Source of the DNA: CAJFUR01 sp904420575
GTDB taxonomy: Bacteria > Actinomycetota > Coriobacteriia > Coriobacteriales > Eggerthellaceae
Length of the DNA stretch: 64,000 bases
Direction: 5' to 3'
Assembly: GCA_965119745.1 (NCBI GenBank)
Contig: OZ221973.1
Span: forward strand, 2,666,001 to 2,730,000
The position numbers were made by a program, and so were the translations under genes. Position 1 is the first letter of the stretch, and each line of letters opens with the position of its first letter. A model generated the notes under the pieces. It ran no database searches. It saw only the letters and a list, made by a program, of their open reading frames with translations, and was not told the DNA's origin. This document shows positions 33,161-41,553 of the stretch, piece after piece.

Positions 33161-35709
33161 TATGCCACCTCACCTTCGTACTTGCGCACCTCGACCAGCG
33201 TATCGTCGAACGAGGTGTTCTGATGGAACAGATTCAGATGGTCGCCCGTGAGCTCCTGATAGCTGCCGGAAATGTAGAACTTGCGCGGCCAGCCCTTGGG
33301 CGAAGACACCATGCCCGGGCGTATCGCCATGTCGTATTTCAGCTTGCAGACGCAATGGCCCCGGTCGTTGTACGCCTCCACGATGTCGCCGTTCTTGAGG
33401 CCGCGCGCCTCCGCGTCGGCCGGGTTCATGCGCAAGTATGGCTCGGGATCCAGCTCACGCAGCCACGGGACGTCGTTATACTGCGTATGCATGTGCCACC
33501 GAGTGCGCTCGCAGTAATGGGAAAGCGGATACTTCTTGTACTGCTCGCTCCCCTCGTAGGCCTCGAACGGCTCGCGGTACACCGGCAAGTGGTAGTCCTC
33601 CTTGTTGATGGGCATGCCGATGTTGATGCGCGCCGCAGGATTCTCCACGTAGAACTCGAGACGCCCCGAGCGCGTGGACCATTTCTGGTCTTCCCAGTGA
33701 ATCCAGTTCTCCTCGCGGTCGGCCAAGACGTTTTTCTCCTTCAGCGTGTCGAGATCGATCCCGAGGGCGGCCGATGCCGGGGTGTCAACTATGGCGCGCA
33801 TCATTTCCTCGTCGCTCTTGGCGTAGAAGGCATTGGCTTCCGGGTCGTCGAGCACAGCGGCAATGGCGCGGAAGATGTCCAGGTCCGACTTGGCCTCGCC
33901 GATGGGCTCCACCACCCTGTTCGCCATGTAGAGGAACGGCGTGTGCGAACTGCCCTGGATCCAATCGGTTTCGAAGTAATGGCATGCGGGCAAAATGAAG
34001 TCGCTGTAGACGGTGGTGTCCGAAAACTCCATGTCCGCCGTGACGATGCAGTTGATCTTCGGGAGCATCTGCTCAATGATGTACTTCTGATTGCCATAGC
34101 TGCCAACCGGGTTGGCGCAGATGTTGTAGAGCAGCCGGATGGGGAAATCCTTGCCCTTGTACTTGCCCGTTTCAAGGATGTCTTTCACCACCAGCCACGG
34201 TATGTCGTCGCTGTAGTTCTTGAAGCCGGTCGGAAACAAGTTGCCCGCCTGGTTGAGATTCGGCTTGTTCTTGCCGAGGTGCCCGATGGAGGCGCCGCGC
34301 TTGCCGATGTTGCCCGTAAGCGACGCAAGCGTCGCCCACGCATGGCCCATCTCGCCGCAGTTGTCGTACAGGTGATAGCCGGCATAGATGGTGGATGGCG
34401 TGTCGCAAGCGTACATGCGCGCAAGCTCCACGATGGTGTCGGTGGGAACTTCGGTGATGGCTTCCGCCCATTCGGGGGTGCAGGTTTCCATTTGTTCTTT
34501 GAGCAGGGTGTATGCCGTGGTCACCTTCACCCCGTTGATTTCGAAGCGGCCCTCGATGGCCGGATTCTTCGTTTCGTGCAAACCGACGTGGGTGTTGGTG
34601 TCCTGATCCCACACCACGTAAATGGCAGTGTCTTCGTCGCTGGGAATCTTTCCGGACTGCGATGCCGCCAAGACGAGGGAACCGCCGAACGGGTACTCGG
34701 GAAGCTCCATCGGCCCCGCCTCGCCGAAATCGGTGCTGCGCAGGAAATGGCCGTTGTCTTCGCGCACGAGCAGCGGGGCGCAGGTCTTGTTGACCAGGAA
34801 GTCTCTATCGACCCAATCGCGATCGATGATCACGTTGATCATGGCAATGCCGAGGGCGGGATCGGTTCCGGGCTTGATGGGAACCCATTTCGTCGCCTGT
34901 TTGGCGGCAATCGTGTACGTGGGGTCGATGACCACCAGATTCGCACCGGCGTCTTTGGCCTCCATGCAGAAGTGCCAGCTGTGCGGCTGGGAATTCGGCG
35001 GATTGGAATCCCATACGAGAAGCGTCTTGGCATAGCGGTAGTCGCCCGCCATGTTGCGTTGGTTGAAGTCCCAGCCCCCGCCGGTCACATTGCCGATTCC
35101 GTGCAAGTCGCCGTAGTCGAGGCACACGTCCAACTTGGACATGCCGAACATGCTCCCAAACGACGTGCCGACCGAAGACCCCCCGAACACCGCGAACGGA
35201 TTGCCGGCAGAGGCGAGGAGGCAGTTCGACTTCGATCCGTAATTGTCGATGTTGTATTGAATGGCCTCGGCAATGAGCTGGGCGGCTTCGTCCCAGGAAA
35301 TGCGCTCCCAATCGTCGCTGCCGCGCTTCTCCACGTTCGGCTCCTGCAGGCTCCACGATGCGCGCTTCATGGGATACTTCACGCGGTTGAAGTCGTACAG
35401 GCGCTGCGGATGCACGAACCCCCTGTTGCAGATGCGCTCGTATGCCGGATACGGCAAGTCGTCGTTGGAGCGGGCGTTCACCATCCTGCCTTCGCGGACC
35501 GTGGCGACGATGGAGCAGTTTCCTTGGCAGTTGCAGCCGCATACGCACACCACCTCGTGTTCGTCTGTTCCTGCACCTTCCGCGTCGCTGGCCGCAAGGG
35601 CCGTCATAGTGGCGCCGCCGCCCACGGCGGCAACGCCGGCCACGGCAGCGGACGTTTTGAGAAAGCTTCTGCGGGAAATCCCCTTGACAGGGGTCGTTGA
35701 TTCCGACAT
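33160..35709 (-). CDS. Tat-exported molybdopterin oxidoreductase catalytic subunit (DMSO reductase family)
   Basis: 849 residues. Twin-arginine signal GISRRSFLKTSAAVAG, cleaved near ALAAS. A Cys-rich segment CVCGCNCQGNC (~60) may hold a [4Fe-4S] cluster, followed by the P/Q-loop region YPMKRASW, SWDEAAQLIAEAI and the C-terminal MGD-binding domain (RTRWHMHTQYNDVPWLRELD, GLKNGDIVEAYNDRG). Closest by eye to DmsA-like anaerobic reductases; the acceptor is unknown. ATG 35709 has GGAGGAGG upstream; the longer frame contains no family sequence. It has its own promoter behind the radical SAM gene, with the same palindrome as the torD promoter. Confidence 0.92.
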   Translation of the reverse strand: MSESTTPVKGISRRSFLKTSAAVAGVAAVGGGATMTALAASDAEGAGTDEHEVVCVCGCNCQGNCSIVATVREGRMVNARSNDDLPYPAYERICNRGFVHPQRLYDFNRVKYPMKRASWSLQEPNVEKRGSDDWERISWDEAAQLIAEAIQYNIDNYGSKSNCLLASAGNPFAVFGGSSVGTSFGSMFGMSKLDVCLDYGDLHGIGNVTGGGWDFNQRNMAGDYRYAKTLLVWDSNPPNSQPHSWHFCMEAKDAGANLVVIDPTYTIAAKQATKWVPIKPGTDPALGIAMINVIIDRDWVDRDFLVNKTCAPLLVREDNGHFLRSTDFGEAGPMELPEYPFGGSLVLAASQSGKIPSDEDTAIYVVWDQDTNTHVGLHETKNPAIEGRFEINGVKVTTAYTLLKEQMETCTPEWAEAITEVPTDTIVELARMYACDTPSTIYAGYHLYDNCGEMGHAWATLASLTGNIGKRGASIGHLGKNKPNLNQAGNLFPTGFKNYSDDIPWLVVKDILETGKYKGKDFPIRLLYNICANPVGSYGNQKYIIEQMLPKINCIVTADMEFSDTTVYSDFILPACHYFETDWIQGSSHTPFLYMANRVVEPIGEAKSDLDIFRAIAAVLDDPEANAFYAKSDEEMMRAIVDTPASAALGIDLDTLKEKNVLADREENWIHWEDQKWSTRSGRLEFYVENPAARINIGMPINKEDYHLPVYREPFEAYEGSEQYKKYPLSHYCERTRWHMHTQYNDVPWLRELDPEPYLRMNPADAEARGLKNGDIVEAYNDRGHCVCKLKYDMAIRPGMVSSPKGWPRKFYISGSYQELTGDHLNLFHQNTSFDDTLVEVRKYEGEVA

Positions 35710-35830
35710 TCCTCCTCCTAGATAACTCGCGAAGAACGTCTCTTCCGTTCTTCTTCCCCCATGATGGAAGCAGCTGCGCATACGCTCCATCATCTCACCA
35801 CGAAGACGACGTCGATCTTCGTCTATGGTC

Positions 35831-35872
35831 AGTGTACGCTCTTTGTCAAATTGTCGCAAGTCATTACGACAA
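35831..35872 (-). promoter_or_regulatory. Promoter and 22-bp palindromic operator of the molybdoenzyme genes
   Basis: On the minus strand TTGCGA (35854-35859), 17 bp, TACACT (35831-35836). The -35 lies inside a palindrome 35851-35872 with halves TTGTCGCAA and TTACGACAA, 4 bp apart (8 of 9 symmetric). The same design occurs before the TorD gene (38071-38112). Confidence 0.6.
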
Positions 35873-35900
35873 TTATAAATATTCTATTTTTCGGATAATT

Positions 35901-37283
35901 TCAGAACGATTGAAGCGTGCCTGCCGCCTCGTCGTCACGCGACGTGACGTCGTCGAGCCGCACAGACGGCGCGTCGGAGACGCGTTCCACTTTGAGCTCG
36001 CGAAACACGGGGGCGCCGTCGCCTTCGACCACCACGTTGTAGGACACGCACAGCTGCACGGGCCGCCCTGCCGCCCCCTTCGCCTTCGCCGCAACAGACA
36101 GCCAGCGAGGATGGAACGACGTCGCATCGCTCTCGTCGTCTTCCAGAAGCTCGGTGCAACCCCGCGCCTTCAAGACGGAGCGCACCGGTGCGCGATCAGG
36201 CCCGAAAGCGAGCGCCGTCTTGAGGAAGAAGTCGTCGTAGTCGAATGCGTAGCATTTGTTGATCCGGGCATAAGGTTCGGTCAAGTTGCGAATCTGCGCG
36301 CGGTGCTTGTTTTCGAGCGAACAATAGTGCATGGCAAGGCCCAAGCCCCGGTCATGCGCCCACAGCATCAGGCGCAGACAAAGCTCTTCGCTTCCCTGCA
36401 CGGCCAAGGAGCCGGCGTAGACATAATCGTAGAACACCGGATAGGGAGGGTTCTTCAAAGCAAGGCCCAGCGATTCGTACACTTCCCAGTTCCACATGGC
36501 ATAGGTGAATTCCAGCAAATTGACGCCGTCTATTCCCACCTCTTCAAAACGTTGCAGAAGCCCCTGCATCTGCTTTTCCGTGCCGGGAATGACAGGCATC
36601 TCCACCATCACCGTGGGAACGACGCGTTTGGCAAGCGCCATGTTGGCGAACACCTTCTCGACCAAATGCGGCGGGTCGTCTTGCTTTGCCGAGAAGCGCA
36701 CTTCGTCAAGCCCCGCCTCGCGCAGTCGGACGAGCAAAGCCTCGTCCAACAGGTCGCCCGAAGTGTACAAGCGCAGGTGTGCATCGGGAAAAAGCTCGCT
36801 CGCGCGGGCGAAGAAGGCACACGCCTCGTCGGGCATGAGCAGCGGCTCGCCGCCGGTAAGCGCCACGCACGCCGGGTGCGCATCTTCCTGTGCCAAGAGA
36901 TCGAGTTGCCTGCGCCAAGGAAACGGGTGCTCGCAGTAGTAGGCGAACTTCTCTTGGTTGGGGTTGAAGCAAAGCCAACAATCGCGATGGCAGTTGTTGG
37001 TAAGCGCGTAAGAACGGCTGGTGCAAGACCCCGTGCAGGCAACGCATCCCCTGCTCAAAGGCCCCAACGCAACGCTGGCTCCGCCGTTGCGCACCCGCGC
37101 TCCAACGCGCCGCAGCTGCTCCAGCAACTCTCGACGTCCCGCACGCACCTCGTCGCAAGGCGCGAACGCAACGCCCGTACTCGAAAGCGCACGCATATGG
37201 TCGGACGCGATGTCCCGGTAAAGGTCGATCGCACGATCCAGCGCGGGATTGTCAACTTGGAGGATCGCAGAGAGCTTCGACAT
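35901..37283 (-). CDS. Radical SAM protein of a molybdoenzyme cluster
   Basis: 460 residues. CHRDCWLCF (~105-113) is the CX3CX2C site binding the SAM [4Fe-4S] cluster, and LTGGEPLL follows at normal distance. Just before it CVACTGSCTSRSYALTNNC adds cysteines that could hold an auxiliary cluster. The C-terminal half has YAMWNWEVYESL, HYCSLENKHRAQIRN and no SPASM cysteine set. Substrate unknown: candidates are the catalytic subunit, its cofactor or a cluster protein. It begins 3 bp after the TorD stop and precedes the catalytic gene by 191 bp. I know no named member. Confidence 0.85.
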   Translation of the reverse strand: MSKLSAILQVDNPALDRAIDLYRDIASDHMRALSSTGVAFAPCDEVRAGRRELLEQLRRVGARVRNGGASVALGPLSRGCVACTGSCTSRSYALTNNCHRDCWLCFNPNQEKFAYYCEHPFPWRRQLDLLAQEDAHPACVALTGGEPLLMPDEACAFFARASELFPDAHLRLYTSGDLLDEALLVRLREAGLDEVRFSAKQDDPPHLVEKVFANMALAKRVVPTVMVEMPVIPGTEKQMQGLLQRFEEVGIDGVNLLEFTYAMWNWEVYESLGLALKNPPYPVFYDYVYAGSLAVQGSEELCLRLMLWAHDRGLGLAMHYCSLENKHRAQIRNLTEPYARINKCYAFDYDDFFLKTALAFGPDRAPVRSVLKARGCTELLEDDESDATSFHPRWLSVAAKAKGAAGRPVQLCVSYNVVVEGDGAPVFRELKVERVSDAPSVRLDDVTSRDDEAAGTLQSF

Positions 37284-37286
37284 GGC

Positions 37287-37952
37287 CTACCCCGATTGTG
37301 CAAGGAACGAAGCGAGCAGCCGCGCCATCGCCCGATACAGAGGCAAACGAGTCTTCTTTTCCAACAGGCTGGCAAAGCGCGGGGCGAAGGCAAGCACGTG
37401 GTCATGCATGAAAGCGCTATATGCAGCACCGGCACCGCCTTCGGGAAAGTTCTCCACCGGCGGGCAACCTTCGAGCGGCTGCGCGATTCCCGCTTCGAGA
37501 GCCGCCAAATATTGCAGCAGCTCGAATTCCGTGGCAATGTGGTCAAGCGGCTCGTTGGTGCCCTTCGGCTGGCCAAGCCCGCACGCCTTGCAGAACCGCT
37601 CCACTGCCATGCTGCGAGGATTCACGAACATGAGAGGCTGCACGCCGTCGTCGATCGCACGCCAATATCCTTCATAGGGGCTGCATGCCGGCTCGGGAAC
37701 ACCTACGAACAGGCGCGTAGCCTCGACTCGCAAAACGTGGACATCGGCGTCTTGCACATCTTGCGCCCAATCGTCCGGCAGTACGATACCAAGTGCACAC
37801 CAGATCTCGTGCGCCGCCTCGACCCACTCCCCTGACGATACCGCTTCAGCCAACTCCTCGCCAGGATAGCGCAAACCCAGCGCCAGCAGTTCGCACGCCG
37901 CAGCCCTGACCTGCCATTGAGCGACGCCGGACATCATGGTCTCGCCAGCCAC
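37287..37952 (-). CDS. TorD/DmsD-type molybdoenzyme chaperone
   Basis: 221 residues from GTG 37952 (AAGGGGA upstream); ATG 37937 is the alternative. All-helical, with the TorD-family features LLALGLRYPGEEL, EATRLFVGVPEPACSPYEGYW (the [F/Y]xGxxxPxxxPYESxY-like segment) and PLDHIATEFELLQYLAALE (the DHIxxEL signature). Such proteins bind the Tat signal and insert the cofactor. Its client is probably the catalytic subunit encoded downstream at 33160-35709. Confidence 0.9.
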   Translation of the reverse strand: MAGETMMSGVAQWQVRAAACELLALGLRYPGEELAEAVSSGEWVEAAHEIWCALGIVLPDDWAQDVQDADVHVLRVEATRLFVGVPEPACSPYEGYWRAIDDGVQPLMFVNPRSMAVERFCKACGLGQPKGTNEPLDHIATEFELLQYLAALEAGIAQPLEGCPPVENFPEGGAGAAYSAFMHDHVLAFAPRFASLLEKKTRLPLYRAMARLLASFLAQSG

Positions 37953-38070
37953 TCGGATCCCCTTTCGTCGCCTTTCGCCTTTACTCGACCATATCGGCAA
38001 CGAACGCACCGCCAACCCGATCGCTTTATCGGAGTGCGCGCTCGTCCCCGCAACCGTATCCGCCACATAA

Positions 38071-38112
38071 ATTATAGACCGATTGTTTAAATGTCGCAAT
38101 CTATTGCAACAA
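38071..38112 (-). promoter_or_regulatory. Promoter and palindromic operator of torD-radical SAM
   Basis: On the minus strand TTGCGA (38094-38099), 17 bp, perfect TATAAT (38071-38076). A palindrome 38091-38112 has halves ATGTCGCAA and TTGCAACAA, 4 bp apart, again over the -35. Placement is identical to the site before the catalytic gene. Confidence 0.65.
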
Positions 38113-38178
38113 AAGATACTCCCGTCGGCGATGCGTGAGCACCCACTTCTCCTAGGGACAGGTCGCCTTCCTACTCGC

Positions 38179-38574
38179 CTAGACCGCGACGCGGCGAGCG
38201 AGTCTTGCCTGGACGAGAGTCACTATGTCGTCGTCGTCCATGCCCGCGTTCGCGCACGCGCGGATCATGTCGTCGATGACCAATTCGACGGCCGTATCGG
38301 CTGCGCGGTCGGCTCCCACTTCGCGGCGTTCGGCCACGAAGGTGCCGCGGCCCTTACGCGTGGTGATGTAGCCTTCGCGCTCCAGGTCCATGTAGGCGCG
38401 GTTCACGGTGTTGTAGCTGATGTCCAGGTCCACGGCCAGCGCGCGTACGGTGGGAAGGCGATCTCCGGGAGCATACTCCCCCGTCCCGATGAGATAGGCG
38501 ATGCGGTTCTTCACCTGGATCCACACCGGCAGGCCGCTGTTGTAGTCTATTTCGAAGGTGGCAAGCGGGTTCAT
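38179..38574 (-). CDS. GntR-family regulator, YtrA subfamily
   Basis: 131 residues: winged helix (LPVWIQVKNRIAYLIGTGEY, RLPTVRALAVDLDISYNTVN, REGYITTRKGRGTFVAE) plus a short ~45-residue C-terminal helix region. That is the YtrA plan lacking a large ligand domain. Lies just upstream of the torD promoter on the same strand, but YtrA targets usually lie in its own operon. It could read the TTGTCGCAA sites; that is a guess from position. Confidence 0.9.
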   Translation of the reverse strand: MNPLATFEIDYNSGLPVWIQVKNRIAYLIGTGEYAPGDRLPTVRALAVDLDISYNTVNRAYMDLEREGYITTRKGRGTFVAERREVGADRAADTAVELVIDDMIRACANAGMDDDDIVTLVQARLARRVAV

Positions 38575-38730
38575 AAGGGCTTTCTCTCAGCGTGGCGGTT
38601 ATGGTTCCCATGATAGCAGACAGACGTTGCCGCAGGTGAATCGTCCGGACTCGTTCGCGTAATCAACGCACGCGCCTCGCCGGGGAGCGTGCACAGAAGC
38701 GCGTGTGGAAGCCGGCGCTGCCTGACGGCG

Positions 38731-39696
38731 TCAGCGCCCCTGCCCACCGCCGCCCTTCCCCGCTGCGTCCACGAAACCGTCGGAAAGCGCGCTCGGCAAG
38801 GTGACCACGGCGCCCTTCGACTTCTTCACGGTGTCATACTGCATGAGCATGGTGCGCAGCTTGAGCGCCGCGTCGGGGTCGCCGTAGACGCGTGCGGCCT
38901 CGGCCAGCATCTCGGCCAGCTCGGCCTCCACGCCGGCCACGGTCATGCGGGCGTTCTTCTCACGGTCGGCCTGGGCCTCCAGCGACATCGTCTCCTGCAG
39001 CTCGTCGGGGATCACGATGTCGCGCACCTTCACGGAGATGATGTCCACGCCCCAGCCGGCGGCCTCCTTCTCGATGTCTTCCTTGATCTCCACGTCAAGC
39101 TGGTCGCGGCGCAGCGCCACCTCGGCCACGGTCGAACGGCCCACGGCCTCGCGCAGCGCCGTCTGCGCCAAAAACGACACGGCGGCGTAGTAGTCCTCCA
39201 CTTCCGTGCACGCCTTCTCGGCGTCCCACACCACCCAGAACAGCACGGCGTCCACCGTGACGGGCACCAGGTCGGCCGTGAGCGTCTTCTCGGCGAAGAA
39301 GGGCGTCGCGATGGTGCGCTGGTCCACGCGGATGGTGCCGTGCTCGACGATGGGGATGGTGAGGTACAGCCCCGGCCCCACGACGCGCGCCAGCTTGCCG
39401 AAGCGCAGCACCACCACCTTCTCCCAGGAAAGCGCGATGTGCACGGACGACACCGCCAGAAGCGCCGCCAGCAGCATGAGCACGACCGTCTCGACGCCGA
39501 CGCGTCCCGTGGCCAGCCACCCCGCACCCAGCACCACGGCGCAGGCCAGCACGAACACGGCAATGTTGAAGATGAGCGCCCCGTTGCGCGACGACTTGCG
39601 CGGCACGTAGGAGGTGGCGGCGCGGATCTCGGCGTCCTTGTCGCGCACGTCGTACGGTGCGTCCTGCATGATGCGGTCCTTCGAGCGTCGTGCCAT
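38731..39696 (-). CDS. SPFH/Band 7 (slipin-like) membrane protein
   Basis: 321 residues. Two membrane helices (~42-62, 68-88) then the SPFH domain with ALSWEKVVVLRFGKL, GPGLYLTIPIVEH, ALREAVGRSTVAEV and GVDIISVKVRDIVIPDELQ, ending in a helical part with QADREKNARM. Forms membrane microdomain scaffolds; specific client unknown. Start lies 15 bp after the nrfD-like gene, so the two are probably one operon. GGGAAGGGAC precedes the ATG. Confidence 0.92.
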   Translation of the reverse strand: MARRSKDRIMQDAPYDVRDKDAEIRAATSYVPRKSSRNGALIFNIAVFVLACAVVLGAGWLATGRVGVETVVLMLLAALLAVSSVHIALSWEKVVVLRFGKLARVVGPGLYLTIPIVEHGTIRVDQRTIATPFFAEKTLTADLVPVTVDAVLFWVVWDAEKACTEVEDYYAAVSFLAQTALREAVGRSTVAEVALRRDQLDVEIKEDIEKEAAGWGVDIISVKVRDIVIPDELQETMSLEAQADREKNARMTVAGVEAELAEMLAEAARVYGDPDAALKLRTMLMQYDTVKKSKGAVVTLPSALSDGFVDAAGKGGGGQGR

Positions 39697-39711
39697 GGCT
39701 GCGTCCCTTCC

Positions 39712-40614
39712 CTATCCCACCGTAAGCCCGAAATGGGCGCCCGACATCTGCGTCACGTCGTAAAGCCCCGCCTGCACGAGGCAGAACCGGAGCGCGAGGC
39801 CTCCCACCAGCACGAATGCGGCGATCCAGAGCAGCTGCGAGCGGTGGTTGCCGTGCGTGAGCAGGCGCTCCATGACAAAGGGCGCCGCAAGCCCCGCCGC
39901 CGCCACGCCGCCCCAGAACGCGGGCGCCAGGTCGCCTGTCGCCAGCGCTGCAGCTGCCGGGCGCGTGCCCCCGTCCGCAAAGCCCCACACAAGATATGCC
40001 GCCAGGCACGCGGCCTCGAGCACGATGAGCGCCCCGTCGGCCCGCGCGAGCCATGCGAGCGGCCGCATGAACGGCCGGCGCGCCTCCACGAACGCCGCGA
40101 CGCCGAGCGCGAGCGCCAACCCGCACGAAAGCGACGAGAGCACGAACGCAGCAGGCAGAAGCGGCGTCTGCCAGAACAGCACCGACGCGAGCCCCTGCAG
40201 AAGCACCCCGGTGTAGGCCGCCGTCGCCAGGCCCGCCACCATCGCCACGACCGCAAGCGCCACTCGGGCCGCTCGCGAAGCGTGAAGGCCGTCGGCGAGC
40301 GCCAGGACCGAGAACGCCCCCGCGCAGGCGAGCGAGACGACGAGCGCGTAGGCGCCCACGGTCAGAGGCGTCGGCTGCGGCGAGAGTACCAGCGCGAACA
40401 GCCGGTCGGGGCGGCCCAGGTCGGCGAAGATGCACACGATGCCCGCAGCCAGCACGACCGTGGAGACGGGCCAGGCGCGTGCGAAGAACTCGTCGGGAAG
40501 CCCCAGGCGCCGGCCCGCGAGCGAGCGCACGCCTTCGAGCGCCGCCAGCACCACGAGCGCACCGCCTCCGGCGCCGCCCAGAAAGAGGTACCCTATGACG
40601 AGCGAGTCGAACAT
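39712..40614 (-). CDS. Orphan NrfD/DmsC-like membrane protein
   Basis: 300 residues, eight to nine membrane helices. NrfD features: YLFLGGAGGGALVVLAALEG at the N-terminus and FADLGRPDRLFAL. A ferredoxin partner gene is absent next to it; the SPFH gene follows instead. It could serve the ferredoxin encoded at 32528. ATG 40614 fits the family start; the longer frame upstream does not. A TTGTCGCAA half-site and a TATAAT lie 47-78 bp upstream. Confidence 0.85.
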   Translation of the reverse strand: MFDSLVIGYLFLGGAGGGALVVLAALEGVRSLAGRRLGLPDEFFARAWPVSTVVLAAGIVCIFADLGRPDRLFALVLSPQPTPLTVGAYALVVSLACAGAFSVLALADGLHASRAARVALAVVAMVAGLATAAYTGVLLQGLASVLFWQTPLLPAAFVLSSLSCGLALALGVAAFVEARRPFMRPLAWLARADGALIVLEAACLAAYLVWGFADGGTRPAAAALATGDLAPAFWGGVAAAGLAAPFVMERLLTHGNHRSQLLWIAAFVLVGGLALRFCLVQAGLYDVTQMSGAHFGLTVG

Positions 40615-40660
40615 GCGCCCCCGTCCCGCGCCGCGCCTCGAGCGCCGCGCGTCCGCCCCT

Positions 40661-40692
40661 TTGTCGCAATGTAGCAAGTCATCGGTATTATA
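40661..40692 (-). promoter_or_regulatory. Candidate -10 box and TTGTCGCAA half-site before the orphan nrfD
   Basis: Perfect TATAAT on the minus strand (40687-40692) with no clear -35. TTGTCGCAA lies at 40661-40669, downstream of the -10; the second half-site is not conserved (3 of 9). Confidence 0.4.
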
Positions 40693-40874
40693 GCAGCATC
40701 GCGACGGCACGCACCGGAAGAACGCGAAGCCTTGCCGTTCGGTCGCGCCTCCTTGCCGCTTGGCTGCATCTCCTTGCCGCAATGCCTTCGCAGCAGCCTG
40801 TCCACTCCGCCGGGCGCGCTCTTCCCGAAAGCAGCCTATGATCGACCTGCCACCTGTCGGGCGATGAGCCGATG

Positions 40875-40883
40875 CCCCCCCCC
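40875..40883. repeat. C9 homopolymer tract, intergenic
   Basis: Nine C on the + strand, 261 bp before the orphan nrfD start. The gap 40615-41271 contains no gene I can support beyond this tract, an inverted repeat and promoter elements. Confidence 0.85.
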
Positions 40884-40938
40884 GTTCATGCGCTTTTTTG
40901 GCAGGCAGGCTCGCACAGGAATCTGGCGTCACACGCAC

Positions 40939-41080
40939 GAAAATGGCCGCTGTGAAGCCATGGATGATGGTTGCGCGTCGGATCCGCAGTCGACCGCATT
41001 TCGCGACCTGGGAAAACAACGAGCGACACGGCTCTTGGGCTTCCCGGCCCTCGTCCAAACGGTTCGCAGCGGCCATTTTC
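40939..41080. repeat. Inverted repeat in the nrfD-tRNA gap
   Basis: GAAAATGGCCGCTG (40939-40952) recurs inverted at 41067-41080, with weaker similarity beyond the 14 exact bases. The arms are 114 bp apart. No transposase frame lies between. Might be a MITE-like remnant or paired binding sites. Confidence 0.5.
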
Positions 41081-41271
41081 ATGTCGAAAATCCGCTTCTG
41101 CCGTCATTCGAAAGGGACGCGGCGCCCATCAGGACCGGCGTGGCCCATGCCATCAGCAATGGCTGCACCGGACGGCACGCAGAACAAGGCCCGGCAACAC
41201 AAATCGACCGTCTTCGAACGCGTTCTTTTGGTATCATGGTCGCTGCGCTTGTTGCAAGCGAAAAACGCCGT

Positions 41272-41356
41272 GCGGGCGTGGCGGAATTGGCAGACGCGCC
41301 AGATTTAGGTTCTGGTGGGGAAACCCGTGAAGGTTCAAGTCCTTTCGCCCGCACCA
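41272..41356 (+). tRNA. tRNA-Leu (anticodon TAG)
   Basis: 85 nt with encoded CCA. Acceptor GCGGGCG pairs with CGCCCGC. Anticodon stem CCAGA/TCTGG encloses TTTAGGT, anticodon TAG at 41306-41308. Long variable arm and GGTTCAAGTCC T-arm as expected for leucine. An extended -10 (TGG-TATCAT, 41232-41237) lies upstream. Confidence 0.96.
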
Positions 41357-41369
41357 TCCTGCAACTTCT

Positions 41370-41403
41370 GAAAGGTCAGACAACTCGTCGGACCTTTCTT
41401 TTT
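41370..41403 (+). terminator. Rho-independent terminator of tRNA-Leu
   Basis: GAAAGGTC (41370-41377) pairs with GACCTTTC (41391-41398), inner GAC/GTC extension, followed by a run of T. Confidence 0.9.
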
Positions 41404-41479
41404 CACCCGTCCGCTCCCGGGGTCCAACCGAGTCCTCGAACATCGTATGTCGATATCGTGCGCCTCTCTTTTCTTGCCG

Positions 41480-41534
41480 TTTGAATAGTCCTCTTAGAGA
41501 CTATACTGCTTTTAGTAAAGTCCTTCTAGGGACT
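41480..41534 (+). promoter_or_regulatory. Promoter with two MarR-type operators
   Basis: Two 16-bp near-palindromes, AGTCCTCTTAGAGACT (41487-41502) and AGTCCTTCTAGGGACT (41519-41534), start 32 bp apart (three helical turns). TATACT at 41502-41507 overlaps the first and TTGAAT (41481-41486) precedes it with short spacing. Expected to be bound by the MarR protein encoded 19 bp downstream. Confidence 0.75.
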
Positions 41535-41553
41535 AAAATGCAAAGGAGGCCAC

